DNA of 64,000 nt from Falsiroseomonas oleicola (GTDB taxonomy: Bacteria; Pseudomonadota; Alphaproteobacteria; Acetobacterales; Acetobacteraceae), in the NCBI RefSeq assembly GCF_019029495.1, contig NZ_JAERQM010000004.1, positions 122,197-186,196 on the forward strand, given 5' to 3'. Position numbers and translations under genes: made by a program. Each line of letters begins with the position of its first letter. Position 1 is the stretch's first letter. This document shows, in pieces, positions 27,492 through 34,910 of this stretch. The notes below the pieces were generated by a model, which searched no databases, was not told the DNA's origin, and saw only the letters and a program-made list of their open reading frames with translations.

Positions 27492-27860
27492 ATGTCCACG
27501 GCAACACCGGCCGAGCGCCGGTCGCGGCGCGTCGGCCTGATCGCCGGCCTCGTCGTCGCGGCGCTGGCGATCAGCATCCTCGCCTACAACAATCTGCGCG
27601 GTGGACATACGGAAGCGGCCCGTGGCCGCTGGACCGCCGACAACCGCTGCGGCGGCTGCCACGACGTCGCTGAGACCGCGCAGCCCACGCGCCGCAGCGC
27701 CACGCCCAGCTTCGTCTTGCTGGCGCAGGCCCGCCCGAGCCGGGAGGCCATCCTCGCCTTCCTGCAACGGCCACACGCCAGCATGCCGCCCTTCACCATG
27801 TCGGCGGAGGAGCAGGAGAACCTGGCCACCTACATGATGAGCCTGGCGCCCCCGCGCTGA
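27492..27860 (+). CDS. Membrane-anchored c-type cytochrome
   Basis: A 122-residue protein with a helix at residues ~14-32 (VGLIAGLVVAALAISILAY) that acts as an uncleaved anchor, and one heme motif CGGCH. The distal Met is likely in HASMPPFTMS, the usual position for class I cytochromes. It probably carries electrons on the periplasmic side of the membrane. GGAGGATT lies before the ATG. It stands alone after maeB; no oxidase or dehydrogenase partner is nearby. Confidence 0.88.
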   Translation: MSTATPAERRSRRVGLIAGLVVAALAISILAYNNLRGGHTEAARGRWTADNRCGGCHDVAETAQPTRRSATPSFVLLAQARPSREAILAFLQRPHASMPPFTMSAEEQENLATYMMSLAPPR

Positions 27861-27890
27861 CACCTGGGGCGCTGACCTACCCGAAACGCA

Positions 27891-27920
27891 AACAGCCAGG
27901 CCCTTCCGGACCTGGCTGTT
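27891..27920. terminator. Perfect hairpin after the cytochrome gene
   Basis: AACAGCCAGG and CCTGGCTGTT pair over ten bases with a ten-base loop. It lies between the convergent cytochrome and aldolase genes. No long T-run is present on either side, so it may act as a bidirectional but inefficient terminator. Confidence 0.55.
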
Positions 27921-27967
27921 CACCTGTTGCGGGGCCGAAGCCCCGCGCCTTCAAGGACTTATACCTG

Positions 27968-28056
27968 CGGACCGGTCTCTTGACCGGTCCGAGCGGCCGA
28001 ATGGCCGCCGCCGCAAGTGCGGCGAAGCCAAGGAAACCGGAGGTTTCCGCCCGGCG
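27968..28056 (+). repeat. Dispersed palindromic repeat, family A, copy 1
   Basis: An 89-base element made of successive hairpins: GGACCGGT/GACCGGTCC, GCGGCCGAATGGCCGC, CGCCGCAAGTGCGGCG and AACCGGAGGTTTCC. A second copy, in the opposite orientation, is at 49508-49588, with four mismatches and one 8-base deletion; the last 32 bases are identical. Both copies sit directly behind the stop of a minus-strand gene. Confidence 0.85.
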
Positions 28057-28099
28057 TATGAGGGCGGCCCGGAGCGGCTACGCGACAGGGCCGTCGGTA

Positions 28100-29011
28100 T
28101 CAGTGCTTGTAGACGTTGATGATCGCGGCCAGCAGGGCCAGCGCGTCTTCCTTGGAACGCTGGAAGGCGTTGCGGCCCATGATGGAGCCGTTGCCGCCGG
28201 CGGCGTGGATGGCGCGGACCTCGTCGAGGATCGCCTCCGTGCCCTTGGCCTCGCCGCCGGAGAACACCACCAGGCGACGGCCGCCGAAGCAGGCGTTCAC
28301 GATGTGCTTGAAGCGGGCCGTGGCGTCGTCCTCGACCGGGCTCGCCTGGTAGGTCTTCTTCGCGGCATCCAGGCTGATGGCGGAGGTCGGCGGCTTCACC
28401 TTGATGATATGCGCGCCGATCAGCGCCGCCATATGCGCGGCATAGGCGCAGATATCGAGCGCCGTCTCACCCACCTTGTCCAGCATCGGGCCGCGCGGAT
28501 AGCTCCACACCACCACGGCGAGACCGACCGACTTGGCCTCCTCGGCCAGCTCGCGCAGCTCCTCGATCATCTCGAACTGGTATTCGGAGCCGGGGTAGAT
28601 GGTGAAGCCGATGGCCGAGCAGCCGAGGCGCAGCGCATCGCCGACGCTGGCGGTGACACCCTGGTCCTTGGTGGTGGACAAGCTGTTGCTGCTGTTCATC
28701 TTCAGGATGGTCGGAATGGTGCCGGCATAATGCGCGGCGCCGGCCTCGATCATGCCGAGCGGGGCTGCATAGGCGTTCAGCCCGGCCTCCAGCGCCAGTT
28801 CGAACAGGTAGCGCGGGTCGTAGGCGGCGGGGTTCGGCGCGAAGCTGCGGGCCGGGCCATGCTCGAAACCCTGGTCGACCGGCAGGATCACCATGCGGCC
28901 GGTGCCGCCCAGCTTGCCGGCCATCAGGATGCGGGCGAGGTTCGCCTTGGTCCCGGGATTGTCGCTCTCATACCAGGACAGGATTTCCTGGACCTTTGGC
29001 GTCAGGCGCAT
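28100..29011 (-). CDS. Class I fructose-bisphosphate aldolase (DhnA/FbaB type)
   Basis: A 303-residue Schiff-base aldolase of the bacterial DhnA group, cleaving fructose 1,6-bisphosphate to triose phosphates. Visible features: ILPVDQGFEHGPARSF near the N terminus, NSSNSL, the likely Schiff-base Lys in HIIKVKPP, and phosphate-binding FSGGEAKG and GSIMGRNAFQRS. The length and C-terminal ALLAAIINVYKH are normal. It stands alone, with repeat A behind it. Confidence 0.93.
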   Translation of the reverse strand: MRLTPKVQEILSWYESDNPGTKANLARILMAGKLGGTGRMVILPVDQGFEHGPARSFAPNPAAYDPRYLFELALEAGLNAYAAPLGMIEAGAAHYAGTIPTILKMNSSNSLSTTKDQGVTASVGDALRLGCSAIGFTIYPGSEYQFEMIEELRELAEEAKSVGLAVVVWSYPRGPMLDKVGETALDICAYAAHMAALIGAHIIKVKPPTSAISLDAAKKTYQASPVEDDATARFKHIVNACFGGRRLVVFSGGEAKGTEAILDEVRAIHAAGGNGSIMGRNAFQRSKEDALALLAAIINVYKH

Positions 29012-29074
29012 TTTTTCGAGTCCTCTCGGCGGGCGGCAATGGATGCCTGCGTTTAGCGCAGGGATTGCCCGGTG

Positions 29075-29506
29075 TCATGCGGCAGGCGTGTTGGAGCCTG
29101 CCAGCCAGGCGTTCAGTTTCGCGAAAGCGTCGGCGCGCCGCAGGTCGAGTCCCGCGAGGTCCAAGGCCGGGGGGCGGGCGGGCAGCAAAATGGCGCCGAT
29201 CTCCGCCGCCGCTCCCTCCACCATGTGGTAGCCGGGGCATGCATTGTCGAGGACAAGTCGCCGGCATCCGGCCCGCAGTGCCGCCAATGCGTCGCCGGCC
29301 GCATCGCCGCAGCACAGCGCATCGGCGAATCCGGGCGCGGCCGCCACCATCGCCCGCCAGGGGCGAGGGCCCAGGAAGCCCGCCGCGCCGGGGGCGGAGA
29401 GCAGTAGCGCGCTGCCCGGGGGAACCAGCGCCCGCAGCGCCACCAGCTCCGCCGCGCCGCGGAGGATCACCGCGCGCGGCAGGCCGCTCGCAGACTCCTT
29501 GCTCAC
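29075..29506 (-). CDS. Hypothetical protein, 143 residues
   Basis: An Ala/Leu/Gly-rich protein without signal peptide. The frame extends to an ATG at 29566, but its first 20 residues are Cys/Arg-rich and implausible; the GTG at 29506 gives a protein starting SKESASGLPRAVIL. Its alternating strands and helices (LVALRALVPPGSALLLSAPGA and RAGCRRLVLDNACPGY) suggest a small alpha/beta fold. No family recognised. It is divergent from the zapA pair, with 138 bases between starts. Confidence 0.55.
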   Translation of the reverse strand: MSKESASGLPRAVILRGAAELVALRALVPPGSALLLSAPGAAGFLGPRPWRAMVAAAPGFADALCCGDAAGDALAALRAGCRRLVLDNACPGYHMVEGAAAEIGAILLPARPPALDLAGLDLRRADAFAKLNAWLAGSNTPAA

Positions 29507-29644
29507 CGTTGACCCGCCGCGCCGTGCATGCAAAGCGTTGCAGCATGCCGGAACCGGTGGCGACAAGGCGCATGTGGCGCAGTGGCCGCCGTTGGGCGAA
29601 GATGGCTTTTGCGGCTTTGGGGGTTTCGGGTGTCAGGCACACGC

Positions 29645-29842
29645 GTGGAGACGGGCGACCCGACCAGCCATGCCCTTGCGCGGCTGGAGCAGGCGGTCGA
29701 ACGCCTGGCGGAAGCCGCGGCCCAGCCGCGCGTGGTGGCGGCGCCTGGCGAAGGGGTGCCGCGCGCCGCGGTGGCCGCCATCGCGGACCGGCTGGACGAG
29801 ACGATTGCGCGCCTGCGCGCGGCGCTCGGAGAGGATCAGTAG
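29645..29842 (+). CDS. Small coiled-coil protein upstream of zapA (DUF4164-like)
   Basis: A 65-residue helical protein, with GTG start at 29645. Two helices (ALARLEQAVERLAEA and VAAIADRLDETIARLRAAL) have heptad spacing and surround a Pro/Gly turn. A small coiled-coil protein of the DUF4164 type before zapA is usual in alphaproteobacteria and the context fits, although similarity is weak. Its stop touches the zapA ATG (TAGATG), so the two are coupled; it may assist ZapA. Confidence 0.65.
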   Translation: METGDPTSHALARLEQAVERLAEAAAQPRVVAAPGEGVPRAAVAAIADRLDETIARLRAALGEDQ

Positions 29843-30172
29843 ATGGGTCAGGTCACTGTCCGCGTCGGCGGCTACAGCCACCCCGTATCCTGCGAGGATG
29901 GGCAGGAGGCGCATCTCGTCTCGCTGGCCGCCGAGGTGGATAAAAGGGTCAATTCCATCAAGGCGATGGGCGGCCAGTTCGGCGAAAGCCGGCTGCTGCT
30001 GCTGGGGGCGCTGCTGCTGGCGGATGAGGTGCACGACCTGAAGGTCGCTCTTTCCCAGGCCCGCGCCGGCCAGAACATGGCGACCCCGCAGCCCGATCCG
30101 AAGCTGGCGGAGCGCCTGGCGCGCATCGCCGACCGGATCGAGGGCATTGCCCAGACCCTCGACCGACCTTAA
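29843..30172 (+). CDS. zapA: Cell division protein ZapA
   Basis: A 109-residue ZapA, which binds and bundles FtsZ at the division site. It starts MGQVTVRVGGYSHPVSCEDG, the conserved N-terminal beta-strand domain, followed by EVDKRVNSIKA and the long C-terminal coiled coil (from about residue 68). It is followed by 6S RNA and the cyclo-ligase gene, as in many alpha- and gammaproteobacteria. Confidence 0.92.
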   Translation: MGQVTVRVGGYSHPVSCEDGQEAHLVSLAAEVDKRVNSIKAMGGQFGESRLLLLGALLLADEVHDLKVALSQARAGQNMATPQPDPKLAERLARIADRIEGIAQTLDRP

Positions 30173-30180
30173 GTGTGGCC

Positions 30181-30340
30181 CTGCGGGGCTGCCCGGTTGG
30201 TGAGGCACTTTAACCCCCGGGGCCAATGAGCATCCTCCGGGGGCTGGCGCTGTCCGGACCGTGGTCCGGGTATCTGGTTCCCACCTGCACCAGCAGGTCT
30301 CAGGAGGGTTATCAAGCCCACGGCCATGGTGGCTCCGCAG
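30181..30340 (+). ncRNA. ssrS: 6S RNA
   Basis: The region between zapA and the 5-formyl-THF cyclo-ligase gene is the classic 6S RNA position. The ends pair: CTGCGGGGC at 30181-30189 with GCTCCGCAG at 30332-30340 (one G-U). Internal stems include CCCCCGG with CCGGGGG and CACCTGC/GCAGGT. The open central loop that mimics an open promoter would lie between. 6S RNA binds the sigma-70 RNA polymerase holoenzyme and lowers transcription in stationary phase. Ends are approximate. Confidence 0.82.
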
Positions 30341-30431
30341 CTTATTTCATGCCCTCAGACGGCGGGCGCGCGCTCCGCGCGCTTGCCTTCGCGCAGTGGG
30401 CTGTTGCGCTCGGGGCGTCGGACGGTCTGGG

Positions 30432-30470
30432 CGCGGGCCGCATTCACGGCCTCGGCGCGCAGGCGCGCCG
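30432..30470 (+). repeat. Dispersed GC-rich palindrome, family C, copy 1
   Basis: A roughly 40-base sequence built on GGGCCGCATTC(A/G)CGGCCTC followed by a GCGCGC/AGGCGCG hairpin. It is nearly the same as 39811-39850 in the same orientation. Both lie in short intergenic gaps. Possibly a REP-like element; function unknown. Confidence 0.6.
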
Positions 30471-30516
30471 CAGGTTGCGCCCCATCCTGGTGTCTTGTGC
30501 GGGCCGCCTTGCTTCC

Positions 30517-30560
30517 CCCTCTCCACCCAACGGGGGGAGAGGGTCGGGGTGAGGGGGGCC
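30517..30560 (+). repeat. Palindromic repeat, family B, short copy
   Basis: CCCTCTCC, a short loop, GGGGGGAGAGGG and then TCGGGGTGAGGGGGG. It shares both arms with the 56-base copies at 31999 and 32121 but lacks their central TTTGACGCATGCGTC palindrome. It sits directly before the cyclo-ligase gene. Confidence 0.6.
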
Positions 30561-30585
30561 TCGCCCTCCGCGCGCCCACCGCCCC

Positions 30586-31167
30586 ATGATGCTCTGCCCC
30601 GACCTCCTCGCAGGCCTCAAGGCCGAGGCCCGCAAGGCCGCACTCGCCCGCCGTGCCGCCTGCGATCCCACTCTCGGCGCGGCGCTGGCCGCCCACCTAC
30701 TGCGCGATGCCCCCCCGCCGCCCGGCGCCATCGTCGCCGGATTCTGGCCGATGGGCGCCGAGATCGACATCCGCCCGCTGCTGCACGCCTTGCATGAGAA
30801 GGGCCACCGCATCGCCCTGCCGGTGACCCCCCGGCGCGGCAACCCCCTGCATTTCCGCGCCTGGCAGCCCGGCGAGGCCCTGGCGCGCGGGCCGATGGGC
30901 ACCAGCCAGCCGGGGCCGGAGGCACCGCCGCTGACGCCGGACTGGCTGCTGGTGCCGCTTCTGGCCTTCGACCGTGCCGGCCACCGGCTCGGCTATGGCG
31001 GCGGCTATTACGACCGGACGCTGGCCGCGCTGCCCGGCGCGACGGCGGTGGGCGTCGCCTATGCCTGCCAGGAGGTTGACGAAGTGCCCGTGGGCGTGGA
31101 CGACGCTCCCCTGGCCGCCATCGCGACGGAAGGCGGCGTCATCTTCTGCGGAGCCCGCGCGGTTTGA
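30586..31167 (+). CDS. 5-formyltetrahydrofolate cyclo-ligase
   Basis: A 193-residue enzyme (YgfA/MTHFS family) that turns 5-formyl-THF into 5,10-methenyl-THF with ATP, returning stored folate to use. Features: an N-terminal helix with basic residues (LKAEARKAALARRAA), GFWPMGAEIDIRPLL, the folate loop in VPLLAFDRAGHRLGYGGGYYDRTL, the family signature. The gene follows 6S RNA, as in E. coli, and is coupled to the next gene by a four-base overlap. Confidence 0.93.
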   Translation: MMLCPDLLAGLKAEARKAALARRAACDPTLGAALAAHLLRDAPPPPGAIVAGFWPMGAEIDIRPLLHALHEKGHRIALPVTPRRGNPLHFRAWQPGEALARGPMGTSQPGPEAPPLTPDWLLVPLLAFDRAGHRLGYGGGYYDRTLAALPGATAVGVAYACQEVDEVPVGVDDAPLAAIATEGGVIFCGARAV

Positions 31168-31985
31168 GAATCCTGTTCCTCGGCGACCTCGTCGGCCGCA
31201 GCGGCCGCGACGCCGCCGGAGCCGCCATCCCCGAACTGCGCCAGCGCCTGACGCTGGACCTGGTGGTGGTGAATGCGGAAAACGCCAGCCACGGCTTCGG
31301 CCTGGCCCCCGAAATGGCGCGCGCCCTGTTCACCGCCGGCGCCGATGTGCTGACGCTGGGCAACCACGCCTGGGACCGCAAGGAGATCTTCTCCTATATC
31401 GAGACGGAACCCCGGCTGATCCGGCCGTTGAACTATCCGCCGGGCACGCCGGGAAAGGGGGCCTTCGTCGCCGTCCTGCCGGATGGGCGGAAGGCGCTGG
31501 TGGTGCAGGCCATGGGGCGGCTGTTCATGGATGCACTGGACGACCCGTTCCGCGGCGTCCAGGCCGCCCTGGCATCGCATCGCATGGGCGCGGGCGGCAC
31601 GGTGCAGGCGATCCTGGTGGATTTCCATGCCGAGGCGAGTTCGGAAAAACTGGCCATGGGCCACAGCTTCGACGGCAAGGTCTCGCTGGTGGTGGGAACC
31701 CATACCCACACGCCGAGCGCCGACCACCAGATCCTGGTCGGCGGCACCGGCTACATGACCGATGCCGGCATGTGCGGCGATTACGACAGCGTCATCGGCA
31801 TGCAGAAGGGCGGCGCTGCGCTACGCTTCTGGAAGAAGGTGCCGGGCGAGAAGCTGGCGCCGGCCGAGGGCGTGGCGACGGTCTGCGGCGTCTTCGTGGA
31901 AACGGACGACGCGACGGGCCTGGCCAAGCGCATCGAGCCGCTGCGCCTGGGCGGCCGGCTCAGCCAGGCGATGCCGGCGGCGTAA
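31164..31985 (+). CDS. YmdB-type metallophosphoesterase (TIGR00282 family)
   Basis: A 273-residue binuclear metal phosphoesterase. It begins MRILFLGDLVGRSGRDA (first metal Asp), with NAENASHGFGL, TLGNHAWDRKE (Asn and His ligands), DFHAEASSEK and GTHTHTPSAD supplying the remaining ligands. The Bacillus YmdB homologue acts on 2',3'-cyclic nucleotides and affects RNA turnover and biofilms. Overlap with the cyclo-ligase stop (ATGA-like) shows coupled translation. Family B repeats follow. Confidence 0.93.
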   Translation: MRILFLGDLVGRSGRDAAGAAIPELRQRLTLDLVVVNAENASHGFGLAPEMARALFTAGADVLTLGNHAWDRKEIFSYIETEPRLIRPLNYPPGTPGKGAFVAVLPDGRKALVVQAMGRLFMDALDDPFRGVQAALASHRMGAGGTVQAILVDFHAEASSEKLAMGHSFDGKVSLVVGTHTHTPSADHQILVGGTGYMTDAGMCGDYDSVIGMQKGGAALRFWKKVPGEKLAPAEGVATVCGVFVETDDATGLAKRIEPLRLGGRLSQAMPAA

Positions 31986-31998
31986 GTGCAGCGAAAAG

Positions 31999-32054
31999 CC
32001 CTCTCCCCCTGACAGGGGGTTTGACGCATGCGTCGAAGGTTGGGTGAGGGGGGC
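31999..32054 (+). repeat. Palindromic repeat, family B, long copy 1
   Basis: A 56-base unit: CCCTCTCC arm, CAGGGGG loop, TTTGACGCATGCGTCGAA palindrome, and a TGGGTGAGGGGGGC end. It is the inverted partner of 32121-32176, with 66 bases between them. It begins 14 bases after the stop of the phosphoesterase gene. Confidence 0.85.
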
Positions 32055-32120
32055 TTCGCGACCCGTTCCGGCAGCCAAATAAAGCAAAGCGCGTCGCAAT
32101 GCGGCCCTCACGCCTCCGTT

Positions 32121-32176
32121 GCCCCCCTCACCCCGTCTTTGACGCATGCGTCAAACCCCCCGTCGGGGGGAGAGGG
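32121..32176 (-). repeat. Palindromic repeat, family B, long copy 2 (inverted)
   Basis: The reverse complement reads like copy 1 over all 56 bases with a few changes and holds a perfect TTTGACGCATGCGTCAAA palindrome. The two copies could pair into a long cruciform or RNA hairpin, giving the paired-REP (BIME) layout. The convergent gene at 32234 ends 58 bases away. Confidence 0.85.
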
Positions 32177-32233
32177 AGCCGCCGTCCTTCGCGAGGGAAA
32201 TCCCGTTGAAGGACAAGCCGGGTGAGATCTTTC

Positions 32234-33826
32234 TCACACCGGCCGCACGCCCCAGGGATAAGGCATGCTGCCCTTCAGATGCCCCGTGATGGTCTTCCGC
32301 CAGGCGCTGCGGATGTTGAACTGGCCGAGCGGGATGGTCGCCACATCGTCCTGCGCCAGCTTGTTCAGCTCATTCGCCAGCGCCTGCTGCCGTTCCGCAT
32401 CCGGCGCATCGAGCCAGTTCTGCACCAGCTCCTGCGCCCTCGCGCTGTCATACCAGCCGAACCAGCCATTCGCCCCCGGCCCCTTCACCAGCGACGACAC
32501 CGCCGGGTTGAGATAGGCGAGCGAGGAGCCATAGGTGTGGAAGATGCTCCAGCCGCCGCGCTCCACCGGTTCCTGCCGCACGCGGCGCTGCACCACGGTG
32601 CCCCAATCGGTCTCCAACAGTTCCACATTGAAACCGATCCGCCGCAGCGCATCCGCCGTCACATGGCCATGCGGGCCGATCAGCGGGAAGTCGGTGGGGC
32701 TGATGATGACCACCTTCTCCCCATTGTAGCCACTCGCCTGGAGCGCGGTGCGCGCGCGATCCAGGTTGCGCGGCGGCGCGTTCAACTCCGACAGATCCTC
32801 GACGCCATAGGGGGTGCCGCAGGGGAACAGGCTGCGGCAGGTGCGCCAGACGCTGCGGTCGTCGCCGAGCGTCGAGCGCATGTAGTCCTCCTGGTTCACC
32901 GCCAGCGCCACGGCCTGTCGCACCTTCGGATTGTTGAAGGGTGCCTGCAGGTGGTTGAGCCGCATGATGGAGAGGATGCCGGCCTCATTCAGCACGCCGA
33001 CCTCGATATTGCGGTTGCGCACGAGCGTCGGGATCAGGTCGGATAGCGGCTGGTCCAGCCAGTCCACCTCGCCGGCCTGCAGGGCGGCGGCGGCCGTCGC
33101 CGGGTCCGGCAGGATATGCCATTCGACGCGCGGGAAATGGGCGGTCTTGCCGCCGGCCGCACCGCTCGCCGCTTCCTGGCGCGGCACATAGGCCTCGTTC
33201 TTCGCATAGACGACGCGGCTGCCGGAGACGAATTCATTGGCGACGAAGCGATAGGGGCCGCTGCCCATCACCTCCGACACCTGTGTATTGGCGTCGGTGG
33301 TCGCCAGGCGTTCCGGCATGATGAAGGGCACATTGGCGTCGGGCTTGGCCAGCGCCTCCAGCAGCAGCGGGAAGGGGCGCTTCAGACGGATTTCCAGCGT
33401 GCGGTCATCCGCCCCGCGCCAAGTGTCGACCGAGGCCGCCAGGATCTGGCCGAAGGGGTCGCGCTTCGACCAGCGGGCCAGCGATGCGGCGCAATCGGCG
33501 GCGCGCACGGGCGAGCCATCGTGGAATTTCAGCCCCTCCCGCAGCTTGATGCGCCAGGTGCGGCCATCGGCCGAAACCTCATGCCCCTCCGCCATCTGCG
33601 GCTGCGGCCGCAGCCGGGCATCCATGGCGTAGAGCGTGTCGAAGACGTGGTAGCCATGCATCTGCGTGACGATCGCGCTGGTCCAGATCGGGTCCAGCGC
33701 GGTCAGGTTGGCCTGCGGCACGAAGCGCAGCGTGGCGGTGCGGGCGGGCTGGGCGATCGCGGGTCCGGCGAGGCCGGCCATGGCCATCCCGGCCCCGGCC
33801 TGGAACAGGCTGCGGCGATGCATCAT
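32234..33826 (-). CDS. ABC transporter substrate-binding protein, family 5 (DppA/OppA-like)
   Basis: A 530-residue periplasmic receptor for peptides or other small solutes. The N terminus has an Arg-Arg signal (HRRSLFQAGAGMAMAGLAG, cleavage near ATP AIAQ). It shows the family-5 hallmark near residue 85 (GRTWRIKLREGLKFHDGSPVRAAD) and typical later segments such as NHLQAPFNNPKVRQAVALAVN and NPAVSSLVKG. The ATG at 33826 follows GGAGGAG; the ATG at 33838 lies within that region. No permease or ATPase genes are adjacent, so it is an orphan receptor. Confidence 0.92.
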   Translation of the reverse strand: MMHRRSLFQAGAGMAMAGLAGPAIAQPARTATLRFVPQANLTALDPIWTSAIVTQMHGYHVFDTLYAMDARLRPQPQMAEGHEVSADGRTWRIKLREGLKFHDGSPVRAADCAASLARWSKRDPFGQILAASVDTWRGADDRTLEIRLKRPFPLLLEALAKPDANVPFIMPERLATTDANTQVSEVMGSGPYRFVANEFVSGSRVVYAKNEAYVPRQEAASGAAGGKTAHFPRVEWHILPDPATAAAALQAGEVDWLDQPLSDLIPTLVRNRNIEVGVLNEAGILSIMRLNHLQAPFNNPKVRQAVALAVNQEDYMRSTLGDDRSVWRTCRSLFPCGTPYGVEDLSELNAPPRNLDRARTALQASGYNGEKVVIISPTDFPLIGPHGHVTADALRRIGFNVELLETDWGTVVQRRVRQEPVERGGWSIFHTYGSSLAYLNPAVSSLVKGPGANGWFGWYDSARAQELVQNWLDAPDAERQQALANELNKLAQDDVATIPLGQFNIRSAWRKTITGHLKGSMPYPWGVRPV

Positions 33827-33866
33827 CGTCTCCTCCATTGTCGCTCTTGCGGCGAAGGCGGGGAGG

Positions 33867-34811
33867 CTAGGCGCCGGGTGCCGAGGGGGTCAATGCCGCG
33901 CGGGCAGCTTCGTATTCCGCGCGCAGCCGCGCCACGATCTCGGCGGCCGGCGGCGCATCGGTGATGCTGCCGATGCCCTGGCCGGCGCCCCAGACATCCT
34001 TCCAGGGCTTGACCCGGGTGGTGCCGAAATTGGCGCTGGTCTTGTCCACCGCCGGCAGTGCCTCCGGGTCCAGCCCGGCCGCTGAGATGCTGGGCTTCAG
34101 GTAGTTGCCGGGAATGCCGGTGAAGAAGGGCGTGTAGAGGATGTCGGCCGCCTGGCCTTCCAGGATCATCCGCTTGTAGCCCTCCGCCGCCTGGGCCTCG
34201 GCGGAGGCGATGAAGCGGGTGCCCATATAGGCCAGGTCCGCCCCCATCGCCTGCGCCGCCAGGATCTGCGCGCCGTTGGTGATCGACCCGGACAGGATCA
34301 GCGTGCCGCCGAAGATGCGTCGGACCTCCGCCACCAGGGCAAATGGCGACAGCGTGCCGGCATGGCCGCCGGCGCCGGCGGCCACCAGGATCAGCCCATC
34401 CACCCCGGCCTCGATCGCCTTCTGGGCATGGCGCAGGTTGGTGACGTCGTGGAACACCAGCCCGCCCCAGCCATGCACCTTGTCCACCACCGCCTGGGGC
34501 GGGCGGAGCGAGGTGATGATGATCGGCACGCGATGCCGCGCGCAGACCTCCAGGTCATGCTCCACCCGGTCGTTGGAGGCATGGACGATCAGGTTCACCG
34601 CGAAGGGGGCATCGGCCTCGGTCAGCGCCGCGCTGATGCCGGCCAGCATCGGGTCCAGCGCTTCCTTCGGCCGGGCGTTCAGGGAGGGGATGCTGCCGAC
34701 GATCCCGGCCCGGCACTGCGCGATCACGAGTTCCGGCGTCGAGACGATGAACAGCGGGGCGCCGATGGCGGGCAGGCGCAGGCGGGTTTGCAGCAATGGG
34801 GGCAGCGACAT
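33867..34811 (-). CDS. Nitronate monooxygenase (2-nitropropane dioxygenase-like)
   Basis: A 314-residue FMN-binding TIM-barrel enzyme. It starts LLQTRLRLPAIGAPLFIVSTPELVIAQ and holds the glycine-rich phosphate sites LVAAGAGGHAG and LSGSITNGAQILAAQAMGADLAYMGTRFI, the family signature. A His in the expected base position lies in GGHAGTL. It oxidises alkyl nitronates, though many family members act on other FMN-linked substrates. The start at 34811 follows GGGAG. The much longer open frame to 36851 on this strand is antisense to the beta-oxidation gene. It is divergent from the pim-like operon. Confidence 0.9.
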   Translation of the reverse strand: MSLPPLLQTRLRLPAIGAPLFIVSTPELVIAQCRAGIVGSIPSLNARPKEALDPMLAGISAALTEADAPFAVNLIVHASNDRVEHDLEVCARHRVPIIITSLRPPQAVVDKVHGWGGLVFHDVTNLRHAQKAIEAGVDGLILVAAGAGGHAGTLSPFALVAEVRRIFGGTLILSGSITNGAQILAAQAMGADLAYMGTRFIASAEAQAAEGYKRMILEGQAADILYTPFFTGIPGNYLKPSISAAGLDPEALPAVDKTSANFGTTRVKPWKDVWGAGQGIGSITDAPPAAEIVARLRAEYEAARAALTPSAPGA

Positions 34812-34910
34812 TCCGGGTCTCCCTTTGGCCATCCATCCTGCCGCCCGAGCCGAGCCTTGACCATGGTGCGGGGATGGCGGACAGGATTGGCCAATCGAGG
34901 GAGCAGGCGC

